Source: Oscillospiraceae bacterium (GTDB lineage: Bacteria > Bacillota > Clostridia > Oscillospirales > Ruminococcaceae). From it: a DNA stretch of 64,000 bases. Below the pieces are notes generated by a model, which was given only the letters and a program-made list of their open reading frames with translations, searched no databases and was not told where the DNA came from. The DNA is taken from NCBI GenBank assembly GCA_015067025.1, contig SVNC01000002.1, positions 124,001 through 188,000 on the forward strand, given 5' to 3'. Each line of letters starts with the position of its first letter. The stretch's first letter is position 1. Below are positions 42,672 to 53,269 of this stretch, in pieces. Position numbers and translations under genes: made by a program.

Positions 42672-43433
42672 ATGAATATTTTAGAAGTAAAAGACCTTTG
42701 CAAAACATATATCGTAAACAAGCGTCAGAACAATGTTCTTAAGAATGTAAATTTCTCTGTAGCAAAAGGAGATATGGTGACAATTATGGGGCCTTCCGGT
42801 TCCGGTAAATCGACACTTTTATATACCGTATCAGGTATGGATAAGGCTACAGCAGGCGAAGTTTCATTCTGTGGTAAAGATATTACCAAAATGAATGATA
42901 AGAAACTTGCAGACGTAAGACTTGATGAAATGGGATTCATATTCCAGCAGATGTATATGATGAAAAATATGTCTATACTTGATAACATAATCCTTCCTGC
43001 CTGTCAGTCTAAGAAAACAAATGAAAGCAGAAAGGCAATTACTGAAAGAGGTCTTACTCTAATGAGGAATTTAGGCATAGTTGATATTGCTGATAATGAT
43101 ATCAACGAGGTTTCAGGTGGTCAGCTTCAGCGTGCTTGTATTTGCCGCAGTATGATTAATAACCCCGAAATCATCTTTGCTGATGAGCCTACAGGTGCAC
43201 TTAATCGTGCATCATCTGATGAAGTTATGGAAGAATTAAAAAAGCTCAATGATAACGGTACAACCATTCTTCTTGTTACTCACGACGTAAAGGTTGCAGC
43301 AAAATGCAAAAGAGTGCTTTTTATAGTTGACGGAAACATAAAAGGGGAGTATAATTTAGATAAAGGTGAAAATATTTCAATGAGAGATAAGGAAAGAGCA
43401 GTAAACAACTGGCTTATGGAAATGGGCTGGTAA
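42672..43433 (+). CDS. ABC transporter ATP-binding protein (MacB/LolD type)
   Basis: 253 aa. Walker A GPSGSGKST, Q-loop FIFQQMYMMKN, signature VSGGQLQRA, Walker B IIFADEPTGAL and H-loop VTHD. The TGALNRASSDEVM pattern is typical of the FtsX-partner subfamily. Forms the transporter with the permease 15 bases upstream. Confidence 0.93.
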   Translation: MNILEVKDLCKTYIVNKRQNNVLKNVNFSVAKGDMVTIMGPSGSGKSTLLYTVSGMDKATAGEVSFCGKDITKMNDKKLADVRLDEMGFIFQQMYMMKNMSILDNIILPACQSKKTNESRKAITERGLTLMRNLGIVDIADNDINEVSGGQLQRACICRSMINNPEIIFADEPTGALNRASSDEVMEELKKLNDNGTTILLVTHDVKVAAKCKRVLFIVDGNIKGEYNLDKGENISMRDKERAVNNWLMEMGW

Positions 43434-43522
43434 ACGCAGAGCGTTTAACCTCAGTTCCGCCGTGCGATGACGTGCATTTGGCATATAAGAAAAAATTTCG
43501 CCTGACATTGAAAGGAACGTAT

Positions 43523-44185
43523 ATGACTGATATTCTTATTGTGGAAGATAACAAGGAGTTATCTGAACTCCTCTCAGCCTTTTTAAGAGCAGAAAACTAT
43601 ATTGTAACAGTTGCAGAAACAGGCGAAAAAGCACTATCTTTGTACGAGAAATACGGAGCAAAACTTATTGTCCTTGATATAATGCTACCCGGCATTGACG
43701 GCTTTGCCGTATGCAAAAGAATACGGGAGCAGAGCAACACTCCTATTCTTATCGTAAGTGCCAAAAACGAGAAGGACGACAAGCTGACCGGTCTTACACT
43801 TGGTGCTGATGATTACATAGAAAAGCCTTATGATATTGATATAATGCTGGCGAAGATTTCAGGTATATTCAAGCGCAGATATGCCGTAGACGAGATTATT
43901 GACGGCGATATAAGAATAAACAAGGCAAGCCGCAGCGTTTATAAAAACGATATAGAAATAGAGATGACCGCCAAGGAATATGAGATACTTGTTCTGCTGA
44001 TGGAAAACAAGGGTAAGGCTATGACAAAGGAATATCTTTTCAATCAGATATGGGGAAGTGACAGTTTTTCCGAGCAGCAGACGCTGACTGTTCATATAAA
44101 GTGGCTCAGAGAAAAAATAGAAGATGATCCCAAAAATCCGACAAGAATAGCAACAGTATGGGGAGTAGGGTATAAGTATATATGA
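43523..44185 (+). CDS. OmpR-family response regulator
   Basis: 220 aa from MTDILIVEDN, preceded by AAAGGA at 6 bases; the upstream in-frame ATG at 43472 lacks a ribosome site. Receiver domain with phospho-acceptor Asp in IVLDIMLPG, Thr/Ser in ILIVSAK, Lys in EKPYD; C-terminal winged helix from about 125 (EYEILVLLMENKG ... VWGVGYKYI). Linked to the ABC transporter before it, likely its regulator. Confidence 0.92.
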   Translation: MTDILIVEDNKELSELLSAFLRAENYIVTVAETGEKALSLYEKYGAKLIVLDIMLPGIDGFAVCKRIREQSNTPILIVSAKNEKDDKLTGLTLGADDYIEKPYDIDIMLAKISGIFKRRYAVDEIIDGDIRINKASRSVYKNDIEIEMTAKEYEILVLLMENKGKAMTKEYLFNQIWGSDSFSEQQTLTVHIKWLREKIEDDPKNPTRIATVWGVGYKYI

Positions 44186-45414
44186 AAAGCTTTAATAAAT
44201 TTTTTCTGTTTGTACTGATTGTCATAGTGCTTGTATTCGTCGGATCAAATGTAATACTGATATCTCAGGATAATAGCAATGTCGGAAGACCCTACAGAGT
44301 AGAAGTAAACCGCATAGCTCTACAGATTGAAGAAAAGGGAATAGAAAGTATCAATTTAAATGATTATAGCTTCATAACCGCAGTTGTAAAAGAAAATGAC
44401 AATTTTTACGATACGGACAGCGATTACATAATAAAAGAGATAAAAGGCGAGCTTTATCGCTTTGACTATAATGCTGATAAAAACACTGACAATAACTTCA
44501 ATTTTTTGCTTGTGAACTTTTGTCTTGGTGTAATGACTATAGTCGTTGTAGCTGTACTGTTATACCTCAGAGCAAAGATATTAAAACCCTTTGATAAGCT
44601 CACAGACATACCTTATGAGCTTTCAAAGGGAAATCTTACAGTACCTATGAAGGAATCAAAAAGCAAGTTCTTCGGCAGATTTATCTGGGGTACAAACCTC
44701 CTTCGAGAAAATCTTGAACAGCAGAAAAAACGCGAGCTTGATCTTCAGAAAGAAAGAAAAATGCTCCTTTTATCCTTATCGCATGATATAAAAACTCCTC
44801 TTTCTGCTATAAAGCTATATTCAAAAGCATTATCAAAAGGGCTTTATACCGATGCTGAAAAGCAAACAGAAATAGCTGAAAATATAAACAGCAAGGCTGA
44901 TGAAATAGAAGGCTATGTATCACAGATAATAACCGCATCAAGAGAGGATTTTCTATGCCTTGACGTTAATGTTTCAGAATTTTATCTATCGGAGATAATT
45001 GATAAGACCGAAATTTATTACAAGGAAAAATTAGAGCTTATCAAAACACCCTTTAAAGTAGAAAAATACAGTAACTGTCTTGTAAACGGTGACGCAAACA
45101 GATGTATTGAAGTTTTGCAGAACGTCATCGAAAATGCTATAAAATATGGTGACGGAAAGGGAATTGAGATAAGCTTTTCAGAAGAAGACGGTTGTGTACT
45201 GGTAACTGTTAAAAATAGCGGTTGTACATTGTCAGAAAATGATCTCCCACATATATTCGACAGCTTCTGGAGAGGGGAAAATGCCACGGACAAGAACGGC
45301 AGCGGACTGGGACTTTATATCTGCCGTCAGCTTATGCTTAAAATGAACGGAGATATATTCGCTGAAATTAAAAATGGATTTATGCAGGTGACTGCAGTAT
45401 TTATGAAGATGTGA
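44182..45414 (+). CDS. Membrane sensor histidine kinase
   Basis: 410 aa. Two membrane helices (about 5-27 and 112-133) around a roughly 85-residue external sensor, HAMP-like linker, HisKA with phospho-His in LSHDIKTPLSAIKLYS, and HATPase with N-box NVIENAIKYGD, F-box/G-boxes PHIFDSFWRGE and GSGLGLYICRQL. Overlaps the response regulator by 4 bases. Pairs with it to control the transporter. Confidence 0.92.
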   Translation: MKSFNKFFLFVLIVIVLVFVGSNVILISQDNSNVGRPYRVEVNRIALQIEEKGIESINLNDYSFITAVVKENDNFYDTDSDYIIKEIKGELYRFDYNADKNTDNNFNFLLVNFCLGVMTIVVVAVLLYLRAKILKPFDKLTDIPYELSKGNLTVPMKESKSKFFGRFIWGTNLLRENLEQQKKRELDLQKERKMLLLSLSHDIKTPLSAIKLYSKALSKGLYTDAEKQTEIAENINSKADEIEGYVSQIITASREDFLCLDVNVSEFYLSEIIDKTEIYYKEKLELIKTPFKVEKYSNCLVNGDANRCIEVLQNVIENAIKYGDGKGIEISFSEEDGCVLVTVKNSGCTLSENDLPHIFDSFWRGENATDKNGSGLGLYICRQLMLKMNGDIFAEIKNGFMQVTAVFMKM

Positions 45415-45417
45415 AAA

Positions 45418-45458
45418 TATCCACCTCTGAGTTTTTCTCAAAGGTGGATAGCTTTTTA
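45418..45458 (+). terminator. Intrinsic terminator between sensor kinase and glgP
   Basis: TATCCACCT / AGGTGGATA plus inner CTGAG/CTCAA pairing, then GCTTTTTATTT. Lies between convergent genes and may work in both directions. Confidence 0.85.
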
Positions 45459-45459
45459 T

Positions 45460-47832
45460 TTACTTAATTTCCAAAGGTTCTATCTTCCAGATTTCCTTTG
45501 CGTAATCGTCAATAGTTCTGTCAGAGCTGAATTTACCCGAGAAGCACATATTAGCCCAGCATTTTCTTGCAAAATCAAGTCTTGCATTCTTATAATCGCT
45601 GTTTGCTTTGAGCTTTGCTTCTACATAGCTTTCAAGATCGCCGATAAGATAATAATGATCGGGTACGTGCCAGCTTGCACCATCTGTAAGAGCGAAATAA
45701 AGCTCCCTGAAGTCGCCTGAACCGCCGTCACTTACTGTACCGTCAATAAGAGTGTTTATTACTCTTGCTATCTTTTCATTTGTAGCAAGAATTTCTCTGG
45801 GATCATAATCCTTCATTATCTTTTCAAGCTCTTCAACTCTTGCACCGAAGATATAATTATTATCTTCTCCTGCTTCTTCTACAATTTCGACGTTTGCACC
45901 ATCAAAAGTACCGAGTGTAACCGTACCGTTGAGCATAAACTTCATATTACCTGTACCGGATGCTTCAGTACCAGCTGTAGATATCTGCTCAGAAATATCA
46001 GCGGCGGTAACTAACTTTTCTGCATAGGATACGTTATAATTCTGTACAAATATAACCTTTATGAGCTTGTTTACTTCTTCATCTTCATTTATAACTCTGC
46101 CTATTTCGTTAATAAACTTGATGATAGCCTTTGCTCTTTTATATCCGGGAGCAGACTTTGCACCGAAAATAAAGGTGGTAGGGTAAAAGTCCTTGATACT
46201 ACCATCTTTGATGCCAAAGTAGATATAAAGGATACTGAAAGCGTTTAAAAGCTGTCTCTTATATTCATGTAATCTCTTTATCTGAATATCAAAAATGCTG
46301 TCAGGATTTAATTTTACAGCTTCTCTTTCTTCAATGAAATCGGCAAGCTGTCTCTTCTTTTCAGCCTTGATATCTAAAAATCTCTGCATCATCGCATTAT
46401 CGCCACGAAGATGCTCTAATTTTTTGAGCTGAGTCAGATCCTTCTTCCAATCGTCATTACCAAGCTGTTCAGTAATAAGTGAAGATAACTCCTTATTGCA
46501 TAAAGCGATCCAACGACGAGGTGTGATACCGTTTGTCTTGTTCTGGAAACGTTCAGGGAAAAGCTCATACCAATCCTTTAAAACGTCATCCTTTAAGATC
46601 TCTGTATGAAGTCTTGCAACACCATTTGTATAGGATGAGCAGTATACAGCCATCTTTGCCATATGAACAACATTACCTGATATCATCTTCATATAATCAA
46701 TCTTTGCCTTAGGCTGTTTTTTGCTGTACATATCAGCAATAAAGGCTTCATTTATCTGTAAGATAATTTCATAGATTCTGGGGAGTACTTCACTTACAAT
46801 ATCAATACCCCATTTTTCCATAGCCTCAGCCATTACTGTATGGTTAGTGTAATTAAAGGTCTTTTTAGCTATTTCAAGAGCTTCTGTAAATGTAAGTCCT
46901 TCATCATCAACAAGTATTCTTATAAGCTCAGGGATAGAAATGACAGGGTGTGTATCATTAAGCTGGATAGAAACCTTTTCGTAAAGCTTTCTTATATCGT
47001 TACCCTGTGCCTTGTACTTCTTTACAATATCTGAAAGGGAAGCGGCACAGAAGAAATACTGCTGTTTAAAGCGTAAAATCTTACCTTCTCTTGTATCATC
47101 GTTAGGATAAAGCACACGGGAGATATCCTCAGCTTTAATCTGCTCAGCACTTGCCTTTATATAATCCTGATTGTTGAAAAGAATGAAATCAAACTTCTTT
47201 ACAGGCTCCGCCTGCCAGAGTCTTAAAGTACCGATATTTCTTGTATCGTAGCCGATTACAGGCATATCATAAGGGATAGCCCTAACTGTCTGGTCAGCAA
47301 ATACGATATCAACTGCCTCTGCTTCACATCTCTTGCTCCAAGCGTCACCATACTTTGTCCAGTCGTCAGCTTCTTCCTTCTGGAAACCATCAACGATAGA
47401 CTGCTTGAAAAGACCGTATTTATAACGGATTCCGTATCCGTCGAGGGGAAGGGAAAGAGTAGCCGCACTATCTAAAAAGCAAGCCGCAAGTCTGCCAAGG
47501 CCACCATTACCTAAAGCCGCGTCTTCTATATCTTCCATAGCCTTTATATCAGCGCCAAGAGAATTTAACACGTCATTTACGTCCTCTTCGATACCAAGGC
47601 ATAGAAGATTGTTGTAGATAGCTCTGCCTACTAAAAACTCCATTGAAAAATAACAAGCTCTTCTTGCATCAATATGTGCCTTTCTGCTAAGCTTCCAATC
47701 GGCTGAGATCTGCTTCATAACAGCCTTTGATAATGCATCGTGAAGCTGATAGCTTTCAGCCTTATCAGCGGCAACATCATACTTTTCTGAAAGAGAAGAA
47801 ATAATGTCCTGCTTTAACATTTCCTTATTCAT
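45460..47832 (-). CDS. glgP: Glycogen/starch/alpha-glucan phosphorylase
   Basis: 790 aa from MNKEMLKQ; GGAGG lies 5 bases upstream, overlapping an in-frame ATG at 47844 that is rejected. Releases glucose-1-phosphate from glycogen or maltodextrin. GT35 signatures: the N-terminal ALGNGGLGRLAACFLDS, KLSVQLNDTHP-like VSIQLNDTHPVISI, NGITPRRW, and the PLP-lysine site EASGTGNMKFMLNG. Third gene of lepA-hemW-glgP; fits with the intracellular GH13 enzyme at 35639. Confidence 0.95.
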   Translation of the reverse strand: MNKEMLKQDIISSLSEKYDVAADKAESYQLHDALSKAVMKQISADWKLSRKAHIDARRACYFSMEFLVGRAIYNNLLCLGIEEDVNDVLNSLGADIKAMEDIEDAALGNGGLGRLAACFLDSAATLSLPLDGYGIRYKYGLFKQSIVDGFQKEEADDWTKYGDAWSKRCEAEAVDIVFADQTVRAIPYDMPVIGYDTRNIGTLRLWQAEPVKKFDFILFNNQDYIKASAEQIKAEDISRVLYPNDDTREGKILRFKQQYFFCAASLSDIVKKYKAQGNDIRKLYEKVSIQLNDTHPVISIPELIRILVDDEGLTFTEALEIAKKTFNYTNHTVMAEAMEKWGIDIVSEVLPRIYEIILQINEAFIADMYSKKQPKAKIDYMKMISGNVVHMAKMAVYCSSYTNGVARLHTEILKDDVLKDWYELFPERFQNKTNGITPRRWIALCNKELSSLITEQLGNDDWKKDLTQLKKLEHLRGDNAMMQRFLDIKAEKKRQLADFIEEREAVKLNPDSIFDIQIKRLHEYKRQLLNAFSILYIYFGIKDGSIKDFYPTTFIFGAKSAPGYKRAKAIIKFINEIGRVINEDEEVNKLIKVIFVQNYNVSYAEKLVTAADISEQISTAGTEASGTGNMKFMLNGTVTLGTFDGANVEIVEEAGEDNNYIFGARVEELEKIMKDYDPREILATNEKIARVINTLIDGTVSDGGSGDFRELYFALTDGASWHVPDHYYLIGDLESYVEAKLKANSDYKNARLDFARKCWANMCFSGKFSSDRTIDDYAKEIWKIEPLEIK

Positions 47833-47843
47833 AAAAACCTCCA

Positions 47844-48932
47844 TTATATATCTGAAATAATGCCGATAATAGCATTTGATACCAAGAAACCTTCTTTTGT
47901 AAGTCTTAGTCCGCTTTCTGAAATTTCTATAAAATTCTTTGGGATAAGCTTACATCTGTTCAAAATTTGTTCTTTACTTATATTATATCTGTTTTTTGCG
48001 GTTTTAAAATCAATACCTTCACTCAGTCTTAACTTCAGCATCGCCCATTCGTCATAATCTCCCGGATTATCATCTGTTATAACTGTTTTCTGAACAGGAC
48101 ATTCCATAAAATCTATAAGATTTCTGTCTACTGAAAACCGCTTACCGTCGAAGTAGGAGTGAGCTGAAGGGCCTATTCCTATATATTCTTCACATTTCCA
48201 GTATTTTAAGTTGTGTTTGCTTTCATATCCCACTTTTGAAAAGTTGCTTATTTCATACTGTGAAAAGCCTTTTTCGTTAAGATGATCCACAGTTTTAAGA
48301 TAAAGCTCTGACATCAGCTCTTCATCGGCAGGTTGCACGGATTTTCTTGCAAAAACCGTATCAGGCTCGATTTTAAGCATATAAGCTGAAATATGACTTA
48401 GCGGCAGCTGTATCATATAAACAAGTGTATTTTCAAGACTTTTTTTCGTCTGAAAGGGAATACCAATCATTATATCAGCGGATATATTCTTTATCCCTGA
48501 CTTTTCTGCAAGAATAACAGCGTCTGCACCTTCTTTACTGTTATGAAGTCTGCCAAGTGCTTTAAGCTCCTTATCATCACCGCTTTGAAGGCCGAAAGAT
48601 ATTCTGTTCACACCGCTTTGTTTTAGCGAACAGAGTTTATCAAAACTTGTACTGCAAGGGTTTGCTTCAAGTGTGATTTCAGCGTTTTCGGTAATTCTAT
48701 CTCCGATACTATCTAAAATTTCGCAGATTTCTGCCCATAATAGTATAGGCGTTCCACCACCAAAATAAACAGTATCAAAACTTACATCCTGATGTTTTTC
48801 GATATTACGTAGCACTGCTTTTTTATACTCTTCTTTGTATTCATCTGCATTTGCTACCGAATAAAAGTCGCAATAAGGGCACTTAGATTTACAAAAGGGA
48901 ACGTGAATATAAAGTCCTACAGATTTACTCAT
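47844..48932 (-). CDS. hemW: Radical SAM protein HemW (coproporphyrinogen III oxidase-like)
   Basis: 362 aa. Starts [15 protein letters not shown], the radical-SAM CxxxCxxC motif plus the fourth Cys/Phe of the HemN/HemW group, and FGGGTP. HemW has a C-terminal domain of this size, ending in the winged-helix-like region, and lacks HemN activity; it acts as a heme chaperone. No heme synthesis genes are near. The ATG at 48932 is preferred to an adjacent TTG; overlaps lepA by 8 bases, the usual lepA-hemW pair in Firmicutes. Confidence 0.9.
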   Translation of the reverse strand: MSKSVGLYIHVPFCKSKCPYCDFYSVANADEYKEEYKKAVLRNIEKHQDVSFDTVYFGGGTPILLWAEICEILDSIGDRITENAEITLEANPCSTSFDKLCSLKQSGVNRISFGLQSGDDKELKALGRLHNSKEGADAVILAEKSGIKNISADIMIGIPFQTKKSLENTLVYMIQLPLSHISAYMLKIEPDTVFARKSVQPADEELMSELYLKTVDHLNEKGFSQYEISNFSKVGYESKHNLKYWKCEEYIGIGPSAHSYFDGKRFSVDRNLIDFMECPVQKTVITDDNPGDYDEWAMLKLRLSEGIDFKTAKNRYNISKEQILNRCKLIPKNFIEISESGLRLTKEGFLVSNAIIGIISDI

Positions 48933-50739
48933 CAAGCTTTAATACCGCCATAAACGCTTCCTGAGGAACTTCTACACTGCCAAGTTGACGCATACGCTTT
49001 TTACCTTCCTTCTGTTTTTCAAGAAGCTTCTTTTTACGGGTAATATCACCGCCATAGCACTTTGCAAGAACGTCTTTTCTCATAGCCTTGACAGTTTCTC
49101 TTGCAATTATCTTGCCGCCGACAGCCGCCTGGATGGGAACTTCAAAAAGCTGTCTCGGGATATTGTCCTTTAGCTTTTCAGCAATCTTTCTTGCTCTTGC
49201 ATAAGCCTTATCAGCGTGAACAATAAAGGACAGAGCGTCAACGATATCGCCATTCAAGAGAATATCAAGTTTTACAAGCTTTGAAGGTACAAAACCCGAA
49301 ACCTCGTAATCGTAGCTTGCATAACCTTTTGTTCTTGATTTAAGTGCATCAAAGAAGTCATACACTATTTCATTAAGCGGTAAATCATAGTGAAGCTCTA
49401 CACGGTTTAAATCAAGGTATTTCATATCCTTGAATATACCTCTGCGTTCCTGGCAAAGATCCATAATGTTACCTACATATTCCGAAGGTGTATAGATGTT
49501 AGCCTTTACCATAGGTTCTTCGGCTATTTCTATCTCTGAAACGTCAGGATAGTTTGTGGGGTTGTCTATAAACACAGTTTCACCATCAGTACGGGTGATT
49601 TTATATACAACCGAAGGTGCTGTAGTAATCAAATCGAGATTATATTCTCTTTCGAGTCTCTCCTGAATAATCTCCATATGGAGCAGTCCTAAAAAACCGC
49701 ATCTGAAACCAAAACCAAGCGCTATAGATGTTTCAGGTTCAAAGGTGAGTGAAGCGTCATTAAGTTGTAACTTTTCAAGCGCTTCTCTTAAGTCGACATA
49801 CTTAGCACCATCAGCGGGATATATACCGCTGAATACCATTGGATTAACATTTCTGTAACCTTCGAGCGGTTCATCAGCAGGATCATCTGCAAGAGTTACT
49901 GTGTCACCGACCTTTGTATCACCGATTGACTTGATAGAAGCCGCAATATATCCAACTTCCCCTGCACGAAGCTCATTTGCCGTTTCAAGACTCTTCGCTC
50001 CCATATAGCCAAGCTCTACAACATCAAACTGAGCACCTGTAGCCATCATTCTGATTTTATCGCCTACACGCAAAGTACCTTCCTTGACTCTTACGTGTAC
50101 GATAACGCCTTTGTAGGAATCATAATAGCTGTCAAAAATAAGTGCTTTCAGTTTTTCATCGGGATTGCCTTTAGGTGCGGGAACAAATTTCACAACCTGC
50201 TCCATAACATCCTTTATATTTATACCCATTTTAGCGGAAATAAGGGGTGCTTCATCTGCAGGAATTCCTATTACATTTTCAATCTCTTCCTTTACTACAT
50301 CAGGCTGTGCAGAGGGGAGATCTATCTTATTGATGACAGGAACGACCTCAAGATTCTGCTCTATAGCAAGATACGTGTTGGCTAAAGTCTGAGCCTCTAT
50401 ACCTTGAGAAGCATCTACAATAAGAATAGCACCCTCGCAGGCATTAAGTGAACGGGAAACCTCGTAGTTAAAGTCTACGTGACCGGGGGTATCTATAAGG
50501 TTAAAAACATACATATTACCATCGTCAGCTTTATAATTTAGTCTTACTGCACGTGCTTTGATAGTGATACCACGCTCGCGTTCAAGCTCCATATTATCAA
50601 GAATTTGCTCTTCCATTTCTCTGTGAGCTACAGTTTCTGTCTGCTCTAAAATTCTGTCTGCAAGAGTAGATTTACCGTGGTCTATATGTGCGATTATACA
50701 GAAATTTCTGATATTGCTTAAATATTCATTATTTGACAA
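48925..50739 (-). CDS. lepA: Elongation factor 4 (LepA)
   Basis: 604 aa. Translational GTPase that back-translocates or remodels stalled ribosomes. G motifs: G1 [10 protein letters not shown]2 within [10 protein letters not shown]3 DTPGH, G4 NKID, then EF-G-like domains and the LepA-specific C-terminal domain ([20 protein letters not shown]). Promoter at 50781-50809. Confidence 0.97.
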   Translation of the reverse strand: MSNNEYLSNIRNFCIIAHIDHGKSTLADRILEQTETVAHREMEEQILDNMELERERGITIKARAVRLNYKADDGNMYVFNLIDTPGHVDFNYEVSRSLNACEGAILIVDASQGIEAQTLANTYLAIEQNLEVVPVINKIDLPSAQPDVVKEEIENVIGIPADEAPLISAKMGINIKDVMEQVVKFVPAPKGNPDEKLKALIFDSYYDSYKGVIVHVRVKEGTLRVGDKIRMMATGAQFDVVELGYMGAKSLETANELRAGEVGYIAASIKSIGDTKVGDTVTLADDPADEPLEGYRNVNPMVFSGIYPADGAKYVDLREALEKLQLNDASLTFEPETSIALGFGFRCGFLGLLHMEIIQERLEREYNLDLITTAPSVVYKITRTDGETVFIDNPTNYPDVSEIEIAEEPMVKANIYTPSEYVGNIMDLCQERRGIFKDMKYLDLNRVELHYDLPLNEIVYDFFDALKSRTKGYASYDYEVSGFVPSKLVKLDILLNGDIVDALSFIVHADKAYARARKIAEKLKDNIPRQLFEVPIQAAVGGKIIARETVKAMRKDVLAKCYGGDITRKKKLLEKQKEGKKRMRQLGSVEVPQEAFMAVLKLDE

Positions 50740-50780
50740 GCTGTTGTCCTCATTTCCTTTAATAAATTTTAAACATAAAA

Positions 50781-50809
50781 ATTATAGCATATTCCGAGCT
50801 AAAAATCAA
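50781..50809 (-). promoter_or_regulatory. Sigma-A promoter of lepA-hemW-glgP
   Basis: Minus strand: TTGATT, 17-bp spacer, TATAAT. Confidence 0.7.
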
Positions 50810-50866
50810 ATAATATTTATGAATTTAAAGTAAAATTCTATAATTTTGCAAGGGAGATATGAATTT

Positions 50867-51055
50867 ATGCTTAATTGCTCGTTATCAGAGCTCAGAAAGT
50901 TATCCGATATAATAGAATGTGAAAAGAATATCTATTTTAAATATGAAGAATACAGTAAATCTGTAAACGACCCACAGCTTAAAGAAAAATTTCAGAAATG
51001 TGCAGCAACACATAAAAATCAGTTTACTATTTTATCAGAGCTCATAAAAAGTTAA
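50867..51055 (+). CDS. Small helical protein (62 aa)
   Basis: 62 aa from the ATG at 50867; the longer frame uses a TTG with no ribosome site, and GGGAG lies 10 bases before the ATG. Predicted all-helical with heptad-like leucines, Cys4 and Cys49. It resembles, weakly, the helices of small spore-coat/CotF-type ferritin-like proteins; the pair with the next gene supports that. Function not claimed. Confidence 0.5.
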   Translation: MLNCSLSELRKLSDIIECEKNIYFKYEEYSKSVNDPQLKEKFQKCAATHKNQFTILSELIKS

Positions 51056-51073
51056 AAAAAGAGGGGGAGAATT

Positions 51074-51274
51074 ATGTCATATTCAGCTGAAGAAAATATG
51101 TTGAGTAGTTTATTATCTGAAGAAAAATCATTATCTGTAAAATATGCAGAATTATTATCCTCAGTAGTAACACCACAGTTTCAAAACAAAATACAATATA
51201 TCCAAAGAACCAACAATGAAACTATATCTATGTTGATTACCGAAGCTGACAGCAGAGGGTATATAAAAAAATAA
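51074..51274 (+). CDS. Small helical protein (66 aa), CotF-like
   Basis: 66 aa. MLSSLLSEEKSLSVKYAELLSSVVTPQFQNKIQ resembles the helical hairpin of small CotF-type/coat-associated proteins (two helices with a short linker). Strong GAGGGGG ribosome site, 18 bases after the preceding gene; the two are probably co-transcribed. Low similarity, so family is tentative. Confidence 0.5.
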   Translation: MSYSAEENMLSSLLSEEKSLSVKYAELLSSVVTPQFQNKIQYIQRTNNETISMLITEADSRGYIKK

Positions 51275-51306
51275 AGCATTATTTTGCTAAATACGTATTT
51301 ATGATT

Positions 51307-51332
51307 TAACTTTTTTTCTTTTCTGCCGATAT
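51307..51332 (+). promoter_or_regulatory. Sigma-D (flagellar-type) promoter of DUF6033 gene
   Basis: GCCGATAT at 51325-51332 is the sigma-28 -10 consensus; TAAC at 51307-51310, 14 bases upstream, is one base off the TAAA -35. Suggests membership of the motility regulon. Confidence 0.55.
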
Positions 51333-51383
51333 AAATAAAAGAAGGGGTGTATCCTCGCAAAACTGAAAGGAATGTGATTAGAT

Positions 51384-52133
51384 ATGTCTGCAATCAATTC
51401 AATTAATAATAATGGCAATAACGTTTATGAAAAACTTAAAATCAATAAAACTGAAAAAGCAGAAAAGAAGGAAGAAACTGTACAGCTCAGCAAAACCGCA
51501 CAGGAGTATCTTCAGCAATTAAAGCAGAAATATAACAACGTAGATTTTATAATTGCTGATTTCAGCTCCGACGAAGAAGCTCAGCAGCATTTAAACAGCG
51601 GAAAAGGAGAATATAACTGTGTTATAACTCCTGAAACTCTCGAAAAAATGGCTACAAATGAAGAAGAAAGAGCAAAATTCGAGGGAATTATCGAAAATGC
51701 TATCACAGACCTTTCCGGTATCAAAGAAAAACTCGGCGACGACGCTGAAAAGGTTGAAAGTTACGGTATAAGTGTTGACAGCGAGGGAAACGTTTCTTAC
51801 TATGCTTTACTCAAAGAAGGTCTTAAAAAAGATGATAGGGTAGAGAAGGCAAGAGAAAAATCCAGAGAGAAAAAGGCTGAGGAAGCTGAAAAGAAGGAAA
51901 AAGCCGAGTTTAAAGAACGACTTGTAAAGGCCTCTACCATTGAAGAGTTGATAGAACTTATCAAGGGTAAAAACGAAGAGGGTTCAAAAGACCGTATTGA
52001 GATTGGAAAAAATAACGATGAAGCGCTTAAAATAGACAGACTTGATTTCGGCAAAAAGCAGGAGAATGTAGTAGATGAATACATACCCACTGCCGCACCT
52101 GCCGAAAAACATCCGTTTGATTTTAAGGCATAG
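51384..52133 (+). CDS. DUF6033-like protein, possible motility-regulon member
   Basis: 249 aa. A short Asn/Lys-rich start, then KTAQEYLQQLKQKYNNVDFIIADFSSDEEAQQHL and a conserved middle (YNCVITPETLEKMATNEEERA), then a Lys/Glu-rich coiled stretch (about 150-185) and a variable tail. The pattern fits DUF6033 from memory. Non-secreted by sequence. AAAGGAATG ribosome site and a GCCGATAT sigma-D-like promoter point to flagellar or chemotaxis control. Confidence 0.65.
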   Translation: MSAINSINNNGNNVYEKLKINKTEKAEKKEETVQLSKTAQEYLQQLKQKYNNVDFIIADFSSDEEAQQHLNSGKGEYNCVITPETLEKMATNEEERAKFEGIIENAITDLSGIKEKLGDDAEKVESYGISVDSEGNVSYYALLKEGLKKDDRVEKAREKSREKKAEEAEKKEKAEFKERLVKASTIEELIELIKGKNEEGSKDRIEIGKNNDEALKIDRLDFGKKQENVVDEYIPTAAPAEKHPFDFKA

Positions 52134-52148
52134 GAAAAATCGAAGTAG

Positions 52149-52184
52149 AAAGCCAGAGGCGTAGCCTTTGGCTTTTGCTTTTTC
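52149..52184 (+). terminator. Intrinsic terminator after DUF6033 gene
   Basis: AAAGCCAGAGGC / GCCTTTGGCTTT with a 3-base loop, followed by TGCTTTTTC. Confidence 0.85.
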
Positions 52185-52302
52185 ATAAATTAAAATTACA
52201 TTTGTCACGTCAAACTTATTTCAATTGTAACTACACAAAGAATATTTTTTGTGATACAATAATGACAGAAACCCGGAAGGGAAATAAAGAAAGGAAATTA
52301 TT

Positions 52303-53247
52303 ATGGCTTTTGTAGAAGTAAAAAAACTTGTAAAGAATTATGGTGAATTCTGTGCAGTAGATAATCTAAGTTTTGTAGTTGAAGAAGGAGAAATCTTTGG
52401 ACTTATAGGTCCTAACGGTGCAGGAAAATCAACAACAATAAACGTAATCACAACACTTGATGATTTTAACAGCGGAAATATTAAAATAAACGGACTTGAT
52501 ATTGTAAAGGATTGCTCAAAGATCCGTGGTCTTGTAGGTGTTGTACCTCAGGAAATTGCTCTTTATCCTTATCTTACAGCACTTGAAAATGTAAAATTCT
52601 TTGCTTCTCTTTATGGGCTTAAAGGAAAAGAACTTCACGACAGTGCAATGAAAGCATTGCAATTTACGGGCCTTGCAGATAAAGCTGAATTAAAGCCCAA
52701 GAAAATGTCAGGCGGTATGAAAAGACGACTTAACATTGCCTGCGGAATTGCACACCATCCTAAGCTCATAGTAATGGACGAGCCTACAGTTGGTGTTGAC
52801 GCACAATCAAGAGAACACATTATGAATTCTATTCTTTCTCTCAAAGAAAAAGGAGCCACTGTTATTTACACATCTCATTATATGCACGAGGTTGAAACTA
52901 TCTGCGACAGAATAGCAATAATCGACCACGGTCAGCTTGTAGCAAGCGGAACAGAACAGGAACTTGTTTCAATGATAACCGATTGTAGAACGATCAGAGT
53001 AAAAACAAAGTGGTCCGCTGATTTCGATATAAGCAGGCTCACCACAACGCTTTCTGCTTTACCGGGAGTAAACGGTGCAAGCATCGATGAAAACACCATA
53101 AAGATAGATGTAAAGCTTACTGAAAATGATTTTTCCTATATTATCGACGAAATCAGAAAGTTCGGTCTTCCGCTGACGTCAGTAAACTGCGAAACACCCG
53201 ACCTTGATGCTGTATTCTTAGCTTTAACAGGTCACGATATAAGATAA
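52303..53247 (+). CDS. ABC transporter ATP-binding protein (drug/bacteriocin export type)
   Basis: 314 aa. Walker A GPNGAGKST, signature MSGGMKRRLN, Walker B LIVMDEPTVGVD, H-loop TSHY, plus a C-terminal extension of about 80 residues common in CcmA/DrrA-type exporters. First gene of a five-gene unit with two permeases and a two-component system. AAAGGAAA ribosome site. Confidence 0.93.
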   Translation: MAFVEVKKLVKNYGEFCAVDNLSFVVEEGEIFGLIGPNGAGKSTTINVITTLDDFNSGNIKINGLDIVKDCSKIRGLVGVVPQEIALYPYLTALENVKFFASLYGLKGKELHDSAMKALQFTGLADKAELKPKKMSGGMKRRLNIACGIAHHPKLIVMDEPTVGVDAQSREHIMNSILSLKEKGATVIYTSHYMHEVETICDRIAIIDHGQLVASGTEQELVSMITDCRTIRVKTKWSADFDISRLTTTLSALPGVNGASIDENTIKIDVKLTENDFSYIIDEIRKFGLPLTSVNCETPDLDAVFLALTGHDIR

Positions 53248-53269
53248 CAGATTTTGAAAGGATAAAGTT

